From Apodemus sylvaticus (taxonomy: Eukaryota; Chordata; Mammalia; Rodentia; Muridae): a stretch of DNA of 64,000 nt. Positions 25,514 to 36,574 of the stretch are shown here, in pieces. Each line of letters opens with the position of its first letter. Position 1 is the first letter of the stretch. The stretch lies in assembly GCF_947179515.1 (NCBI RefSeq), contig NC_067478.1, positions 28,299,305 through 28,363,304 of the forward strand, written 5' to 3'. Under the pieces are notes generated by a model. That model was not told the origin of the DNA, searched no databases, and saw nothing but the letters and a program-made list of their open reading frames with translations. Position numbers and translations under genes: made by a program.

Positions 25514-25755
25514 AGCAAAAAAAAAAAAAAAAAACGTTTTAGTCTTGTAAGTTTTTTGCTTGTTTTTTTTTTGCTTGTTTGGTTGGTTGGTTTTTGTTTG
25601 CTTGTTTTGTTTTGAGACAGGGTTTCTCTGTGTAGCCTTAGTTATCCTGGAACTCACTCTGTAGACCAGGCTGGCCTCAAATGTAGACATTCGACTGCCT
25701 CAGCCTCTCAAGCACTGGGATTAAAGGCGTGTGCCCCCCCCCCCCCCAGCCCATC
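25514..25755 (-). mobile_element. B1 SINE, antisense, with long A/T-rich tail
   Basis: T-rich tail from 25556, then 'gagacagggtttctctgtg' (25614) to 'gggattaaaggcgtgtgcc' (25717-25735), ending in a 14-C run. An 18-A run sits at 25517-25534. Confidence 0.85.
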
Positions 25756-27235
25756 TGATAGCTTTGTATCTGTAAGAGCTTGCATTTGTGTGCTTTGGTG
25801 TGGTGATGTGGAGGGGCTGCAGCTGGCAACAACCAGCTCCTGGGCAAAGAATAGTTTATGCCTTCTTGCCTGGCCTTTTCAGGAGCATTGTTCCCAGCGT
25901 GAGGGTTCCTCCCCATGTGTTCTGTATGTTTTCTGTCATAGAGTTATGATGGTATTTAGCCTTGAATGCAAAATGTATGTGCAAATGTGTTTGTCCTTCT
26001 ATCCCTGTTTGTAGATTCAGCCTCCCAGTGTAGGGGACTCACCTTCCTGTCCCCTACCTGCAGCCCAGCCACATGCAGGAGCATTTCACCAACCTTTCCC
26101 CAGCCCAGAGCTGCCCTACGGAAAGGTCGGTGGTGAGTTACAATTCCTTTGCAGTACTAGCCACAGACCATAAGCCCTCAATCTCCTAAGGACAGGCAGC
26201 AGCCTAGCACACCACCACTCCGTTCCAGTCTCCTGGTACCGGTAGCACATGGCAGGTGCCCAATATAGGTCAAACTCATCAGTGAATGAATGTCATCATA
26301 GAAATAGGAAATATGAGACAACTCAGTTCTGCATTTCCGAAGGGATTTCCAAGTGATAGGAAGGGGGAAAACATTTTACAGAGGCAATCCAAAAGACTGT
26401 TGGTATGACATCATGCCCAGCAAGAACAAAAATGAATTAATTCTGGGAAGACTTTTATGAAACCAGACTTAATTAGGAATTGTCAGAGATGGCCCAGGGT
26501 TGTTTTGAATCCTGCTGGTGCCCTTGTCGGGCTGAGGAGAAGAGACTTGCTGAGTCAGGGTGAGTCCCACTCACTCTGTCATGACTGGTTTCCAAGCTTT
26601 AGTCATCAGACTGCATGAGGGCCTCACCCTTCCTTACCACACGCCGAGTACAGTGCTCCACAAAGTCTCAAAGAATAAAGAAAGATATTTTTGAAAACAT
26701 TATAAATAAGATGTCCCCACTTCCGACTCTAGCCTTGTTGTTAGTATGTAGCTGCCGGGTTTTTTTGTTTTTTGGGTTTTTTGTTTTGTTTTGTTTTTGA
26801 TATACCATTTGAGGCTCTAGCCTTCCCCCTTCTTGTTCTTTTGGTATATATTTTTGGTTTACTTCTCCTGGTTGGAGTTATAGTCTCCTATCATTTGCTG
26901 CCAGTTTTTAGCACTACTGGATTGCATTTGCTCGTTTTATTTAGAATTGTTTATATGTATTTTCCAAACAGACACTCTACTATAGTTTTTTGGGATGTAT
27001 AATTTGCTGCAGATTTTTATAACATTAAGGACACAGTAAAATCATACAGTGAGCTAAAACAAGGGGCCGGAGGGGTTTAACTCTTCCGAGGTCAGAAGGG
27101 CTGCAGCGCACAGAAGACCAGAGTACTTGTTCCACAACTGTGTACTCTGCCACCCTGGGAATGCAACCCCATCCACAACATTGTTAGAGTTAAAAGCAAA
27201 GTTACGTGACACTGGCACTAGGTTAAAAACAAAAA
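25756..27235. other. Intergenic, AT-rich in its second half
   Basis: No recognised SINE or LTR; T-rich stretches at 26760-26800 and 26840-27010. No gene recognised. Confidence 0.4.
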
Positions 27236-27380
27236 CCCTGTCTGGGTGTGGTAGCACAGGCTTGCAAGCCCAGCACTAGAGAGGCAAAGGTGGGATGGTC
27301 CCAAGTTCAAGGCCAGCCTAGTCCACATATATGTTCCAGGACAGCCAGAACTACACAGTGAGGCATTGTCTTAAAAGAAC
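27236..27380 (+). mobile_element. B1 SINE, sense
   Basis: 'ctgggtgtggtagcacagg', 'aggccagcctagtccacat' and 'acactgaggcattgtctta'-like blocks give a sense B1 with moderate divergence. Confidence 0.75.
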
Positions 27381-27506
27381 CCAAAGCAGCTAAACAAATT
27401 AAAAATACAACTAATAAGTAATTGCTTTTTCCCTCATGAGGGAGATTGAAACGAGGGCATTTTGAATGCTGGTCAAGAGCTATCACTGAACAGCAAACCA
27501 AACCCA

Positions 27507-27532
27507 ATAATAATAATAATAATAATAATAAT
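27507..27532. repeat. (AAT)n microsatellite
   Basis: About eight AAT/ATA units. Confidence 0.9.
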
Positions 27533-27717
27533 TCTAAGAACAGTGGAAACACAGGAAGCTAATCAATGGGAGCACAAGGAAGCCATCTAAAGCTATCAAT
27601 GGCCATGGCCTACAATGAACAGCATCATCTCACTGGGCGAAAAGTAAGGCTGTTATCAAGATGGTCAGAGACGAGGACTGATGCTGTGCTCAGGGCTGTG
27701 GTGTTAAAGATGCTTTT

Positions 27718-27927
27718 AAAGAAGGAAATAACAGGGCTGGAGAGATGGCTCAGCGGTTAAGAGCACTGATTGCTCTTCCAGAGGTCCTGAGTTCAAAACC
27801 CAGCAATCACATGGTGGCTCACAGCCATCTGTAATGGGATCTGACGCCCTCTTCTGGTGTGTCTGAAGACAGCTACAGTGTACTCACAAATAATAAATAA
27901 ATACATCTTAAAAAAAGAAGGTAATAA
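27718..27927 (+). mobile_element. B2_Mm-type SINE with target-site duplication
   Basis: Near-consensus B2 body (27734-27913) from 'gggctggagagatggctcag' through 'gtgtgtctgaagacagctac' to 'aataaataaatacatctta'. It is bounded by 14-bp direct repeats differing at one base: 'aaagaaggaaataa' (27718-27731) and 'aaagaaggtaataa' (27914-27927). The mouse-type tail and low divergence indicate a young murine insertion. Confidence 0.95.
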
Positions 27928-27982
27928 TATTCTCTGTCTGCAGTATACTTACTGTACAAAAGCAAGACACCATTAAAATCTG

Positions 27983-28120
27983 GAATCCAGTGCTGGTAGC
28001 ACAGGTCTATAATCTAGCACTCAGGAGCTGAGACAGGAGAACTGGGATTTTGAGACCAACTTGGGCTATACAGTGAGTTCCAGGCCAGCCTGAGCTACAC
28101 AGCAAAACCCTGTTCAGTCC
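27983..28120 (+). mobile_element. B1 SINE, sense, diverged
   Basis: 'tgagttccaggccagcctga' and 'gctacacagcaaaaccctgt' mark the 3' half of B1. Confidence 0.75.
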
Positions 28121-28359
28121 TAATACACTTAATACAACCCAAACAAAAACATTCAGCATGTTATCTTTGGAGATGGACAAACTTTGAATGTCTACAGAGA
28201 GTAAATGTCCAAAAGTTTATTAACTTTTAGAGAAGTGGTCATGGATTGCCTTACCAAAGAAGAAACAAATGAAAATGTAAAACAAAAATAGCCTCGTTGT
28301 GGCACAAATGTGGTGGAGTCAGAGACAAATGGACCACATTTGAGAACTTGGAATTTGGA

Positions 28360-28660
28360 GGGCTGGGGATATAATGGAGATACTCTTGCTGCTTGTCTGA
28401 TGCTCTTTGATTCTCAATATCACACACACACACACACACAAATACACACACACATGCACACATGCGTGCACGCACATACACACACACACACACACGCACA
28501 TACACACACATGCATACACATACACACACACATGAACGCATGCACGCACACACGCATGCACACACAGAGCCATCCAGACACACATACACACATGTGCATG
28601 CACACATACATTCACACATGCACACCCTTCCACACCACACACACACAACATACACATGAG
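28360..28660. repeat. CA-rich expansion on a SINE remnant
   Basis: 'ggctggggatataatggaga' (28360) looks like a B2/B3 head. From 28423 it is (CA)n with CATG and CGCA interruptions for about 230 bp. The Cys/Val or His/Thr translations are artefacts. Confidence 0.85.
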
Positions 28661-29135
28661 CATTGTGTGAGAGAATGTGTGGATTCAGTTGAATGGAAGA
28701 GGACGTGTGTTCGTTAGCTCTTCATCTGGATATTTGAGGAGATAAATTCCAGGGTAAGGTTGGCCAGCTTAAGTCTCAAGTTTTGACTTTAGGAAATACA
28801 TAAGCTTGGGTGATCCCTTCAATTCTACAATCCACAATTTTCTTATCTATATGAATCTCATACAGTTCTTTTTCCAGAATGCCTAGCATGTAGAAATTAA
28901 TCAGTAAATGTGAGTTATTACTATTGCATCTAATAAAAAAAATCCTAGGTAGATTAGAAGTATAAATGATACAATTACAAAAAATATGATTAAAAAATAT
29001 AAAAATACAGAAGAGCATTGGTAAAACGTCTCATCATGGAGAACACTGGAAAAATAGCAATACAAGAAACCATCAACCACAGAAAGAGAAGTATAATAAA
29101 ACAAAATAAGCATTGAGTGGAGACTGGAAAATGGG
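28661..29135. other. AT-rich intergenic DNA
   Basis: AT-rich with no gene or repeat family recognised; it abuts the minisatellite on its right. Confidence 0.4.
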
Positions 29136-29778
29136 TGACCCTCATTGCTGTGGTTGACCCTCAGTGTTGCTATGGTGACCCTCAGTGTTGCTATGGTGAC
29201 CCTCTGTGTTGCTATGGTGACCCTCTGTGTTGCTATGGTGACCCTCTGTGTTGCTGTGGGTGACCCTCTGTGTTGCTGTAGGTGACCCTCTGTGTTGCTA
29301 TGGGTGACCCTCAGTATTGCTATGGGTGACCCTCAGTGTTGCTGCGGGTGACCCTCAGTGTTGCTGCGGGTGACCCTCAGTGTTGCTATGGGTGACCCTC
29401 AGTGTTGCTGTGGGTGATCCTCAGTGTTGCTGTGGGTGATCCTCAGTGTTGCTATGGTGACTCTCAGTGTTGCTGTGGTGACCCTCAGTGTTGCTGTGGT
29501 GACCCTCAGTGTTGCTGTGGTGACCCTCAGTGTTGCTATGGGTGACCCTCAGTGTTGCTATGGTGACCCTCAGTGTTGCTGTGGGTGACCCTCAGTGTTG
29601 CTGTGGGTGACCCTCAGTGTTGCTGTGGGTGACCCTCAGTGTTGCTGTGGGTGACCCTCAGTGTTGCTGTGGTGACTCTCAGTGTTGCTGTGGGTGACTC
29701 TCAGTGTTGCTGTGGTGACCCTCAGTGTTGCTGTGGGTGACTCTCAGTGTTGCTGTGGGTGACCCTCAGTGTTGCTAC
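29136..29778. repeat. 21/22-bp minisatellite, about 30 copies
   Basis: Thirty tandem units of consensus TGACCCTCAGTGTTGCTRTGG with or without a final extra G. Units of 21 and 22 bp alternate irregularly, so no reading frame is kept. Variants cluster: CTCTGTG in units 4-8, TGCGGG in units 10-11, TGATCC in 14-15 and TGACTC in 16, 26, 27 and 29. That indicates local duplication of variant repeats. The first unit is truncated and the last ends at 'gttgctac'. Confidence 0.97.
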
Positions 29779-29952
29779 CGAAGCTCCCAGAAGTGCTACT
29801 CCGTCTGACAAACAAAATAAATGTATATAGACCTTTTGACTCCGAAGTCTTATTTTTGAAAATTTAGGTTATTAAAAGAAAAATGTCAATATAAATGACT
29901 GGCATAGATGTTTAAGGAAATTTGTCTTTTAAATATAAATAGATATAGATTA

Positions 29953-29955
29953 GAC

Positions 29956-30002
<47 letters not shown>
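29953..30002. repeat. (GATA)n microsatellite
   Basis: About twelve GATA units. Confidence 0.97.
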
Positions 30003-30003
<1 letters not shown>

Positions 30004-30204
30004 TACATCATTGGAGGGAGGAGTCAAATTGAAAATCTGAGTTTTTTTTAAATAGAGAAATGGGCAAACGAGTTGTGGAATATTATATAGTTCTACAAAA
30101 TAATAACTTGCATGTGTATGTAACTTTAATGTGAAATAATAAAGCAAGGGTTATGACATAGTAGCTAACATGTGTGCTAACGTCTTGTGCTATGGCTTAG
30201 GTAG

Positions 30205-30610
30205 CATCCTGCACTACAGTTTGGCCTCCAAATCAAATAAAGACCCAAGGATGTATCTCCTGTGCTGGAGGCTTAATGTTCACTGGGATAGAGCTTTTAA
30301 GGTGGGGGACCTTTAAAAGATGGGGCTTAGTGGGAGGGGATTAGGTGATGTCGGGGTCACTGCCCTTGGAAGCGATTATGAAAGTTCTGTGGGACCCCAA
30401 TTAGTTCCTATCCAAGTGCGTTGTCATAGTAGAGTGTCTGTGAGTCCTAACTTCTCTCTGACTTCCTGTCTTACCATATTTCTCCCATTTGCACACCACC
30501 CCGCTGTGACACACTCCCCCCCTCCGCCCTCCCCCCCCCCCCCCCGTGATCCCACCCTGATCCCACCTGCTATCAGGGAAGCCCTCCCTGACCTGGTGAC
30601 CACACCTCCA
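30205..30610 (+). mobile_element. Possible old MaLR/MLT-type LTR remnant
   Basis: 'aggtgggggacctttaaaag' and 'tgggaggggattaggtgatg' resemble the conserved block of older mammalian MaLR LTRs. A C-run follows at 30530-30545. Tentative. Confidence 0.35.
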
Positions 30611-30730
30611 ATGATGTAAGCTAAATGCTCAGTTCTCTATGAAACAGCCAGGCCATTTATTGTGATACAGTAGACAGCTGCCCTGTGCCCGCCCCTCTGG
30701 ACAAGGCTGTCAGCGCTGTGACCAGCTTTC

Positions 30731-30945
30731 TGTGCCCCGAGTCTGCCTTTTCCCCTGGTTTGTTCTGGGTTTTTGCTTTCTCTGCCCCGCGTCTGCCTTT
30801 TCCCCTGGTTTGTTCTGGGTTTTTGCTTTCTCTGCCCCACGTCTGCCTTTTTCCCTGATATGTTCTGGGTTATTGCTTTCTCTGCCCCGAGTCTGCCTTT
30901 TTTCCCTGGTATGTTCTGGGTTTTTGCTTTCTCTGCCCTGCGTCT
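30731..30945. repeat. 50-bp tandem repeat, 4.3 copies
   Basis: Units at 30731-30780, 30781-30830, 30831-30880 and 30881-30931, then a partial copy. Each starts 'tctgccccgMgtctgcc' and ends 'gttctgggtttttgctttc'. Units differ at a few bases; the fourth has one extra T. The minus strand shows a repeated peptide only because the unit is near a multiple of three. Confidence 0.95.
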
Positions 30946-30965
30946 CTACCTTCCAGCTTTGCACC

Positions 30966-31000
30966 GTCCATCCGTCCATCCGTCCGTCCGTCCATCCTAT
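30966..31000. repeat. (CCGT/CCAT)n tetranucleotide repeat
   Basis: About eight 'ccgtccat'-type tetramers. Confidence 0.9.
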
Positions 31001-31009
31001 TCTCTTTGA

Positions 31010-32585
31010 TGATTTAATTTTATCCCTCTTCTTTTAAAACCATCGACACAGTGATGGTCCCTGGAACAGGAGGAGGCCGATGTGCTGGCTCACCCAGCTT
31101 CCTCCAGTCAGAAGCCTTTAATTTCATGTTACTCACAGGAACCGGGCTGGGGGATCACTGTGTACGTATGCATTGATCCGTATAGATTTCTCTGAGGGCA
31201 GAAGGCATTTGAGATATACATAAGAGTTAACATTTGACTTGACACTTATTTGTCAGACATCGATTTGTCCTTGACTAGAAAGCCCTGACTATGTTGTGAA
31301 GAAAATCATCTCACTTTACAACTGTGGGGTGATCTGATTCAACAAAGCAGTCTTTCATCATCATCCGGTTTTGTCGACTTTGAGCTGTTTTTTCATAAAG
31401 AAGGCAAAACCCCCAAACTGCTGAAGCCAATGATCTTAAGGTCGCCAAGCTGAAGACAGCCTTTCCAACTGCAAACAGCTAGGATTTCTGAAGTTCCCTG
31501 CCCGTGAGCTCACCAGCCACCACACTGTCTCACACACTCGGGTGGCTTGCTTGTCCTGCAATTTTATTTTCTCTGCTCTTGAGGTCTGAAGTTCCAGATC
31601 AAGGTCTGGCAGGATCTTTCCAGCTAGCAAACAGTGGCCTTCTCAAGGCCTTCTCATGTGGCAGGGGCAGTGTGTGGGGTGGGGGGGGGGGAGGGGAGGG
31701 GGAGGGGAGGGAGAGAAGGGGGGGAGCATATGCATCTTCTTATAAAAGGGTACCAGCTTAGCTGCATTAAGAACCCATCTCTATGATCTTTTAACAACTG
31801 CTATTACCTGTCATAGGCCCAATGGCCACATACAACCACGCTGAAGATTAAGGTTTCATCCTGGGAACATGCGGGGAGGGACACCATCCAGTCTTCAGTA
31901 ACTATTTCTCAGATTTCTTTGTTAAATTTTAAAAAGGCCGAAGACAGAGAAAAGCCTCTAAGGAAAGAAACTCCATCCAAGCGTACCTTGGTGACATTGT
32001 CTGAGAGCGTAAGGAGATTTGAAAACTACGTTAACCTTCTTGCTGTGCGCGCGCGCGGTCGTAAAATGATTTTCTTTGCTTTTCTGCTAGCTGGTGGGAA
32101 AAGCTCATTAAGAGTCAGGGGAACAGCATGTTCCATTATCAACACACTAAACCGCAGGATTAGCGAATATTCTAGCAAAAGCAATCACATTTATTAATGT
32201 TCCCACAGAGCTGTGGTCTAAAACAATAATTTCATAGCCATTAATCAAATAAATACATGTCTTCATCTACTCTTCCTAGTATATTACAAATTCCCTGGTA
32301 ATCAAAGGAGGGAGGAAATGAATATATTTTACAAGGGTAACTTTTGAAAGAGAATAAATTTAAAATATGTAAGCAATTAATTCCTCCCAGTTTATGATTC
32401 AGGCAAACCGCTGCCCAGTTTTAATGAGCCCAGTTTTCTCCACTGCTAATGATGTGCCAGAGCTGAGGAAGAATCCACGTGATTGACCAGGAAAGGCTGG
32501 CAGGGATTCCAGAAGACAGACAGGAAAGAAGAGGCCTTTTCCCACCCATCCATCAAATGTAATTCAGTGCTCCTTTTGAGTATTC
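31010..32585. other. Unique repeat-free block, candidate regulatory DNA
   Basis: No interspersed repeat seen over about 1.5 kb. It includes a G-rich tract (31675-31724) and, at about 31960-32460, an AT-rich segment with many ATTA/TAAT cores and a short alternating CG run (32047-32056). Not coding as far as I can see. The composition resembles conserved noncoding elements, but that is inference. Confidence 0.4.
31675..31724 (+). repeat. G-rich tract, potential G-quadruplex
   Basis: Repeated GGGG/GGGGG runs separated by single A or T over about 50 bp. Confidence 0.8.
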
Positions 32586-32587
32586 AG

Positions 32588-32647
32588 TTGTGGTTAGTGT
32601 TAATTATCAGGTGTACAGAATCACTTGGGAGATGGACCTCTGGGCAT

Positions 32648-32687
<40 letters not shown>

Positions 32688-32935
32688 TCTTGACTGTATT
32701 GAAGTGAAAAGACCCCTGTGGGTGGTGCCGTTCCCTAGGATTCCCTGAACTATTTAAGTGGAGAAAGAGAACTAAACACCAGCCATTGTTCCCTGTGGAT
32801 GTGATGTGAACATCTCCCCGAGTTCCTGTCACTGTCACTTCCCCGTCATGGTGGATTGTAATCTGGAACCAGGAGCCAAATAAACTCTCACTGGGCTTGC
32901 TTTTTCCGGGGTATTAGAGCAACTGGAAAAAAAAC
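32588..32935 (+). mobile_element. MaLR-type solo LTR with internal (GT)n
   Basis: 'acctctgggcatcctcgtg' is followed by about 17 GT units (32651-32686), then 'cctgtgggtggtgccgttcc'. AATAAA lies at 32879-32884 and the end is near 'gtattagagcaactgg'. The antisense copy at 34158-34505 shares the 5' half. Confidence 0.65.
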
Positions 32936-33398
32936 TAGGCGAGAGGGGTCTGGGGGCAGGGAGTGGAGGGTCAAGAGAAAAAGAGAAGAAGACACTTGAC
33001 TCAGGGAACAGTGAGTGCGGAATAGTGATTCAAGTGCAAAGCCTCCAGTCTTTATAACACTGCACGCCGTGCAGGGGTCCATACCTGCAGCCATTTGTTA
33101 AGTCCCTGTGTTATCTGGCCTGTTGCTCCATGTAGCCCTCATATCCGTCTCCACAGTGCCCCCTGGTGGCCACTCTCGGGGACAGCACTTCCTGTTCTAT
33201 TTACTTGGCCTTTGATGTAACCAGCTTGAAGAGTTTGTTCATTTCACTCCAGCTAGACCTTTCTCTGGTGCCAGATGTCACACACGCTAATCTCTAGCCT
33301 AATCTCTTGCTCCCTGTGGTTCCATCCAAACCGCTTTCCGTGTGGCAAGCAGGATGACCTTCGAGAAGTAAACCATATCATCTTCAACAAGAATACAG
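32936..33398. other. Intergenic, nothing recognised
   Basis: Unique-looking sequence with no gene. Confidence 0.4.
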
Positions 33399-33535
33399 TG
33401 GGAGGCAGAGGCTGGCGGATTTCTGAGTTCGGGGCCAGCCTGGTCTACAGAGTGAGTTCCAGGACAGCCAGGGCTACACAGAGAAACCCTGTCTCGAAAA
33501 AAAACAAAAAACCAAAAAAACAAAAACAAAAAAAG
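33399..33535 (+). mobile_element. B1 SINE, sense, 5'-truncated
   Basis: Starts at 'gggaggcagaggctggcgg', lacks the first 40 or so bases of B1, and ends 'gaaaccctgtctcg' with an A-rich tail. Confidence 0.9.
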
Positions 33536-33771
33536 AATACAATCTCCAGCCTTACTGTGGACTCTCAGCTACTGTCTTCTCAGGCACCACATTCTCCCTT
33601 TCCCTCTCCCCACCCTCCCTCTCTTTCTACCTTCCTCCTTCTCTTCACACTTTCTCAACTGTTGTGGGAAAGTGCATAAGTAAGGGAGCGTATGCACAAA
33701 CGTTTATTAGGTCATTGCTTTTATTCGGCAATTGAAGGTAACCGTATGCCCTGCTTCAGTAGGAACACTGT

Positions 33772-34158
33772 GTTAGTTTCTTAGTGACTTTACTAAGACA
33801 CCATAATGGAGAGACACCATAATGAAAGCAACTGGTGGAAGAGAAGTAGTGTTGGGGCTTACACTTTCAGTGGGCGGTGTTCATGGCCACCCCAGTAGGA
33901 AGCACGGCAGCAGGCAGCAGGCACGCCACCCACCACAGCAGTGGCTGAGAACTTACACCCTGACCTGCAAGCACAAGACAAGACGGAGAGCTAACTAGAA
34001 ACGATGTGGGCTTTTGAAACCTAAAAGGCCACGCCCAGTGACACCCCTCCTCCAGCAAGGCCACACCTCCTGATCCTTCCCAAATAGTTCCACCAACTGG
34101 GACCAAGTATTCAGGTGCACGAGCCTGTGGGGCCATCCTCATTCATACCGTCACAGTT
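33772..34158 (-). mobile_element. MaLR-type solo LTR, antisense
   Basis: From 'gttagtttcttagtgactt' to 'cattcataccgtcacag'. Shares 'aatagttccaccaactggg' and 'cctgatccttccc' with the copy at 42992-43337. Confidence 0.65.
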
Positions 34159-34505
34159 AGTTACTTGTCTCAGTGCTGAGGTAAAATGTCCTGATGAAAA
34201 CAACTTACGGTAGAAAGCACTCATTTCAGCTCACAGTTCCAAGGTCTAGTCCTTCACAGCCGAGTCACGGCAGTGGGAGCCTGAGGCAGCTGGTCACATC
34301 ACGGCTAGCCAGGAAGACTGTGCTTACTGTGACAACTGACTTTCTTCTTTTTGTATAGTCCGGAACCCCAGGCCGTCCACAGTAGACAGGTATTCCCACC
34401 TCAACTAACCTAATCTAGATAAGCCTTCACAGGCCTGCCCAGAGCCTCCTTCATAGGCCGTTCTAGATCTCCTCAAGCTGACAAGACTGGCCACTCCAAG
34501 GGGCC
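34158..34505 (-). mobile_element. Second MaLR-type LTR, antisense, adjacent
   Basis: 'cacctcaactaacctaatct' and 'agataagccttcacaggcct' are the reverse of an LTR 5' region related to 32588-32935. It directly follows the previous LTR. Confidence 0.55.
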
Positions 34506-34780
34506 CCTACACTACATATAGCGTTCACCCTTTGAACATCAGAATATCATGCAGTAGGAAAAAAAAAACCCTAAAATGTAAGTTAATGTTGGTCAGTTTA
34601 GCAATGTCTATCAAAATTAGTTTTCTTCTGAGACCCTTATCCCCAGTTCATGCTTGCACACTTGAAAGTGTCTAAGCACAAGGGTTATAGTCTAGCACTG
34701 GTTATAACAGTACACACTGATTAACAAGGAGCTGGTTAAATTATGGCCTAGCAACACGGGGTGTCACGCTTCCATACTGT

Positions 34781-35178
34781 CTTAGTTAGGGTGAGTCATG
34801 ATGAAACACCATGACCAAAGACAAGTCGGGAAAGAAAGAGTTTATTTGGCTTACATATCCATTTTGTAGTCTATCACTGAAGGAAGTCAGGACAGGAACC
34901 TGAGCAGGGTTGAGAGCTGGAGGAGGCAGGATGGAGAGGCCATGAGGGGTGCTGCCTCCTGGTTTACTCCTGTTGCTTTGTTCAGCCTGCTTCCCCTCTA
35001 ACCCGGGACCCCTGTGTAAGGGAGGCTGGGCACGCCCCACCAGTCACTAATTAAGAAAATGCCCTGCAGCTGGATCTCATGGAGCCATTTTAATTGAGTT
35101 CCCCACCCCACCCCACCCCACCCGCCCTTTCCAGTGACTCTAGTTTGTGTCAAGTTGGCATAAAACTAAACAGCGCAC
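34781..35178 (-). mobile_element. MaLR-type solo LTR, antisense, full length
   Basis: Starts 'tgtcttagttagggtgagtc' and ends 'aaaactaaacagcgcaca'. It contains a (CCCCA)n run (35101-35124) near its far end. Confidence 0.75.
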
Positions 35179-35694
35179 ATGGTGATCGAAGATGTCCTAA
35201 GAGATCCTCTGACTGAAATGGAAGACACTTCAAGGTGAAGAGCAGCAGGAAATGTGCATGATATTCTTATAAAAATGGGAAGAAGAAGCATCTGGATACT
35301 ATTCACCTTTGGTTAGAATGCATGGGAACACTCAGTTGTCAGAGGAAATCACAGGGGTTACCTATGAAAGGGGTGTGGGATCTGTGGAGATGAAGGACCA
35401 GAATGGGAAGGAAAACTTGGCAGAATATTCGGTATGTGGAACTGCAGAACACAACCTTACTTAGCAGGAGTGTTCCTGCTGTAAGAAACATCTGTTACTT
35501 TCTCATGGGAAGAAAAAGAGAACAGAATTTTTTTTTCTTTTTGGTGATCTTAACTCTGCCTTTATTAAAGGCTGGACAGGCTTCTAGTTATAGAACATTA
35601 TATGTAGACATACCTCTTTTTATTCTGTTTTATAGGGGGTAGGTAATATGTTCATATGCTTAAAACCCAAAAAGTATTAAAATATGGACAGAGA
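35179..35694. other. Intergenic, nothing recognised
   Basis: No gene or clear repeat. Confidence 0.4.
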
Positions 35695-35882
35695 GGGCGG
35701 GAGAGAGGGCTCAGTGGTTAAGAGCACTGTCTGCTCCCCCAGAGGTCCTGAGTTCAATTCCCAGCAGCAACCACGTGGTGGCTCACAATCATCTGTACTG
35801 GGATCTGCTGCCCCATTCTGGCATGCATGTGTAAATGCATATAGATGCACTCCTACACATTAAAAAAATATTTTTTTTTATT
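35695..35882 (+). mobile_element. B2 SINE, sense
   Basis: 'gagagggctcagtggttaag', 'agaggtcctgagttcaattc' and 'ggtggctcacaatcatctgt' follow the B2 order; the tail is A/T-rich. Confidence 0.9.
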
Positions 35883-35929
35883 TAAAAACTATGGATGGAG
35901 AATTTTCTTCCCCACTCATTTTTGTTTTT

Positions 35930-36072
35930 CTTTTCAAGATAGGGTTTCTTAGTGTCTCCTGACTGACCTAGAACTTGCTTTGGAGACCAAGCTGGTCTCA
36001 AACTCAGAGATCCACCCACCTCTGATTCCTGCGTGCTGGGATTAAAGACGAACACCACCGTTGCCTGGCCTT
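35930..36072 (-). mobile_element. B1 SINE, antisense
   Basis: 'caagatagggtttcttagtg' to 'gtgctgggattaaagacgaa' and 'ccaccgttgcctggcc'. Confidence 0.8.
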
Positions 36073-36570
36073 CGTCCCCACTCTTGTCCCGTGTCTACAC
36101 AGCAGAAGGGCTGGGGAAAGGAGTCTTGGACTTGCAGGGTGAGGGGACTGAGAAGGACTATCCTTTGAGCTGTGCGGCTCAAGTTAGTTTTCAGGAAGAC
36201 CACAGGGGCAGGAGATGGAGCATGTGCCTTGCCTGGTACCCGATAATCAGTAAATTTCACATAATTGAATAAAATAGATATCTAACTGCCAGATCAAAGG
36301 TCAGGTTTCTTCCAAGAGTGCATAATAGGGCTAGTCCAGACACACGTTGGCACCAACCTCTTGAAGTGTTGCTAGTCTGTCTTGAAATGCAATGACTCTA
36401 AAAAGGCTGGATTATGAGGATTCAGAAAAGCAAACTCAACAATGATCCTTAATACTGACTATGTGTTAAAAATGATAATATTTGAGTAGATTGTGTTAAA
36501 TTAATAAAAGTAATAAAGTTGCTTCTTTGTTTTATAGACTGGATTTTACTAAGTTACCTAGACTGGTCTT
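36073..36570. other. Intergenic, nothing recognised
   Basis: No gene or clear repeat. Confidence 0.4.
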
Positions 36571-36574
36571 TTGT

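Noticed and set aside
27734..27800. Considered as a tRNA gene
   Set aside because: The tRNA-like head belongs to a full B2 SINE with tail and target-site duplication.
28251..28717. Cys/Val- and His/Thr-rich frames on both strands
   Set aside because: Translations of the CA-rich simple repeat.
29136..29778. Considered as a CRISPR-like array or coding repeat
   Set aside because: Units are directly adjacent with no spacers, the genome is mammalian, and the 21/22-bp alternation destroys any frame.
30637..30979. Minus-strand frame with repeated Gln/Arg/Lys-rich peptide
   Set aside because: Product of the 50-bp tandem repeat; copies shift frame with the 51-bp unit.
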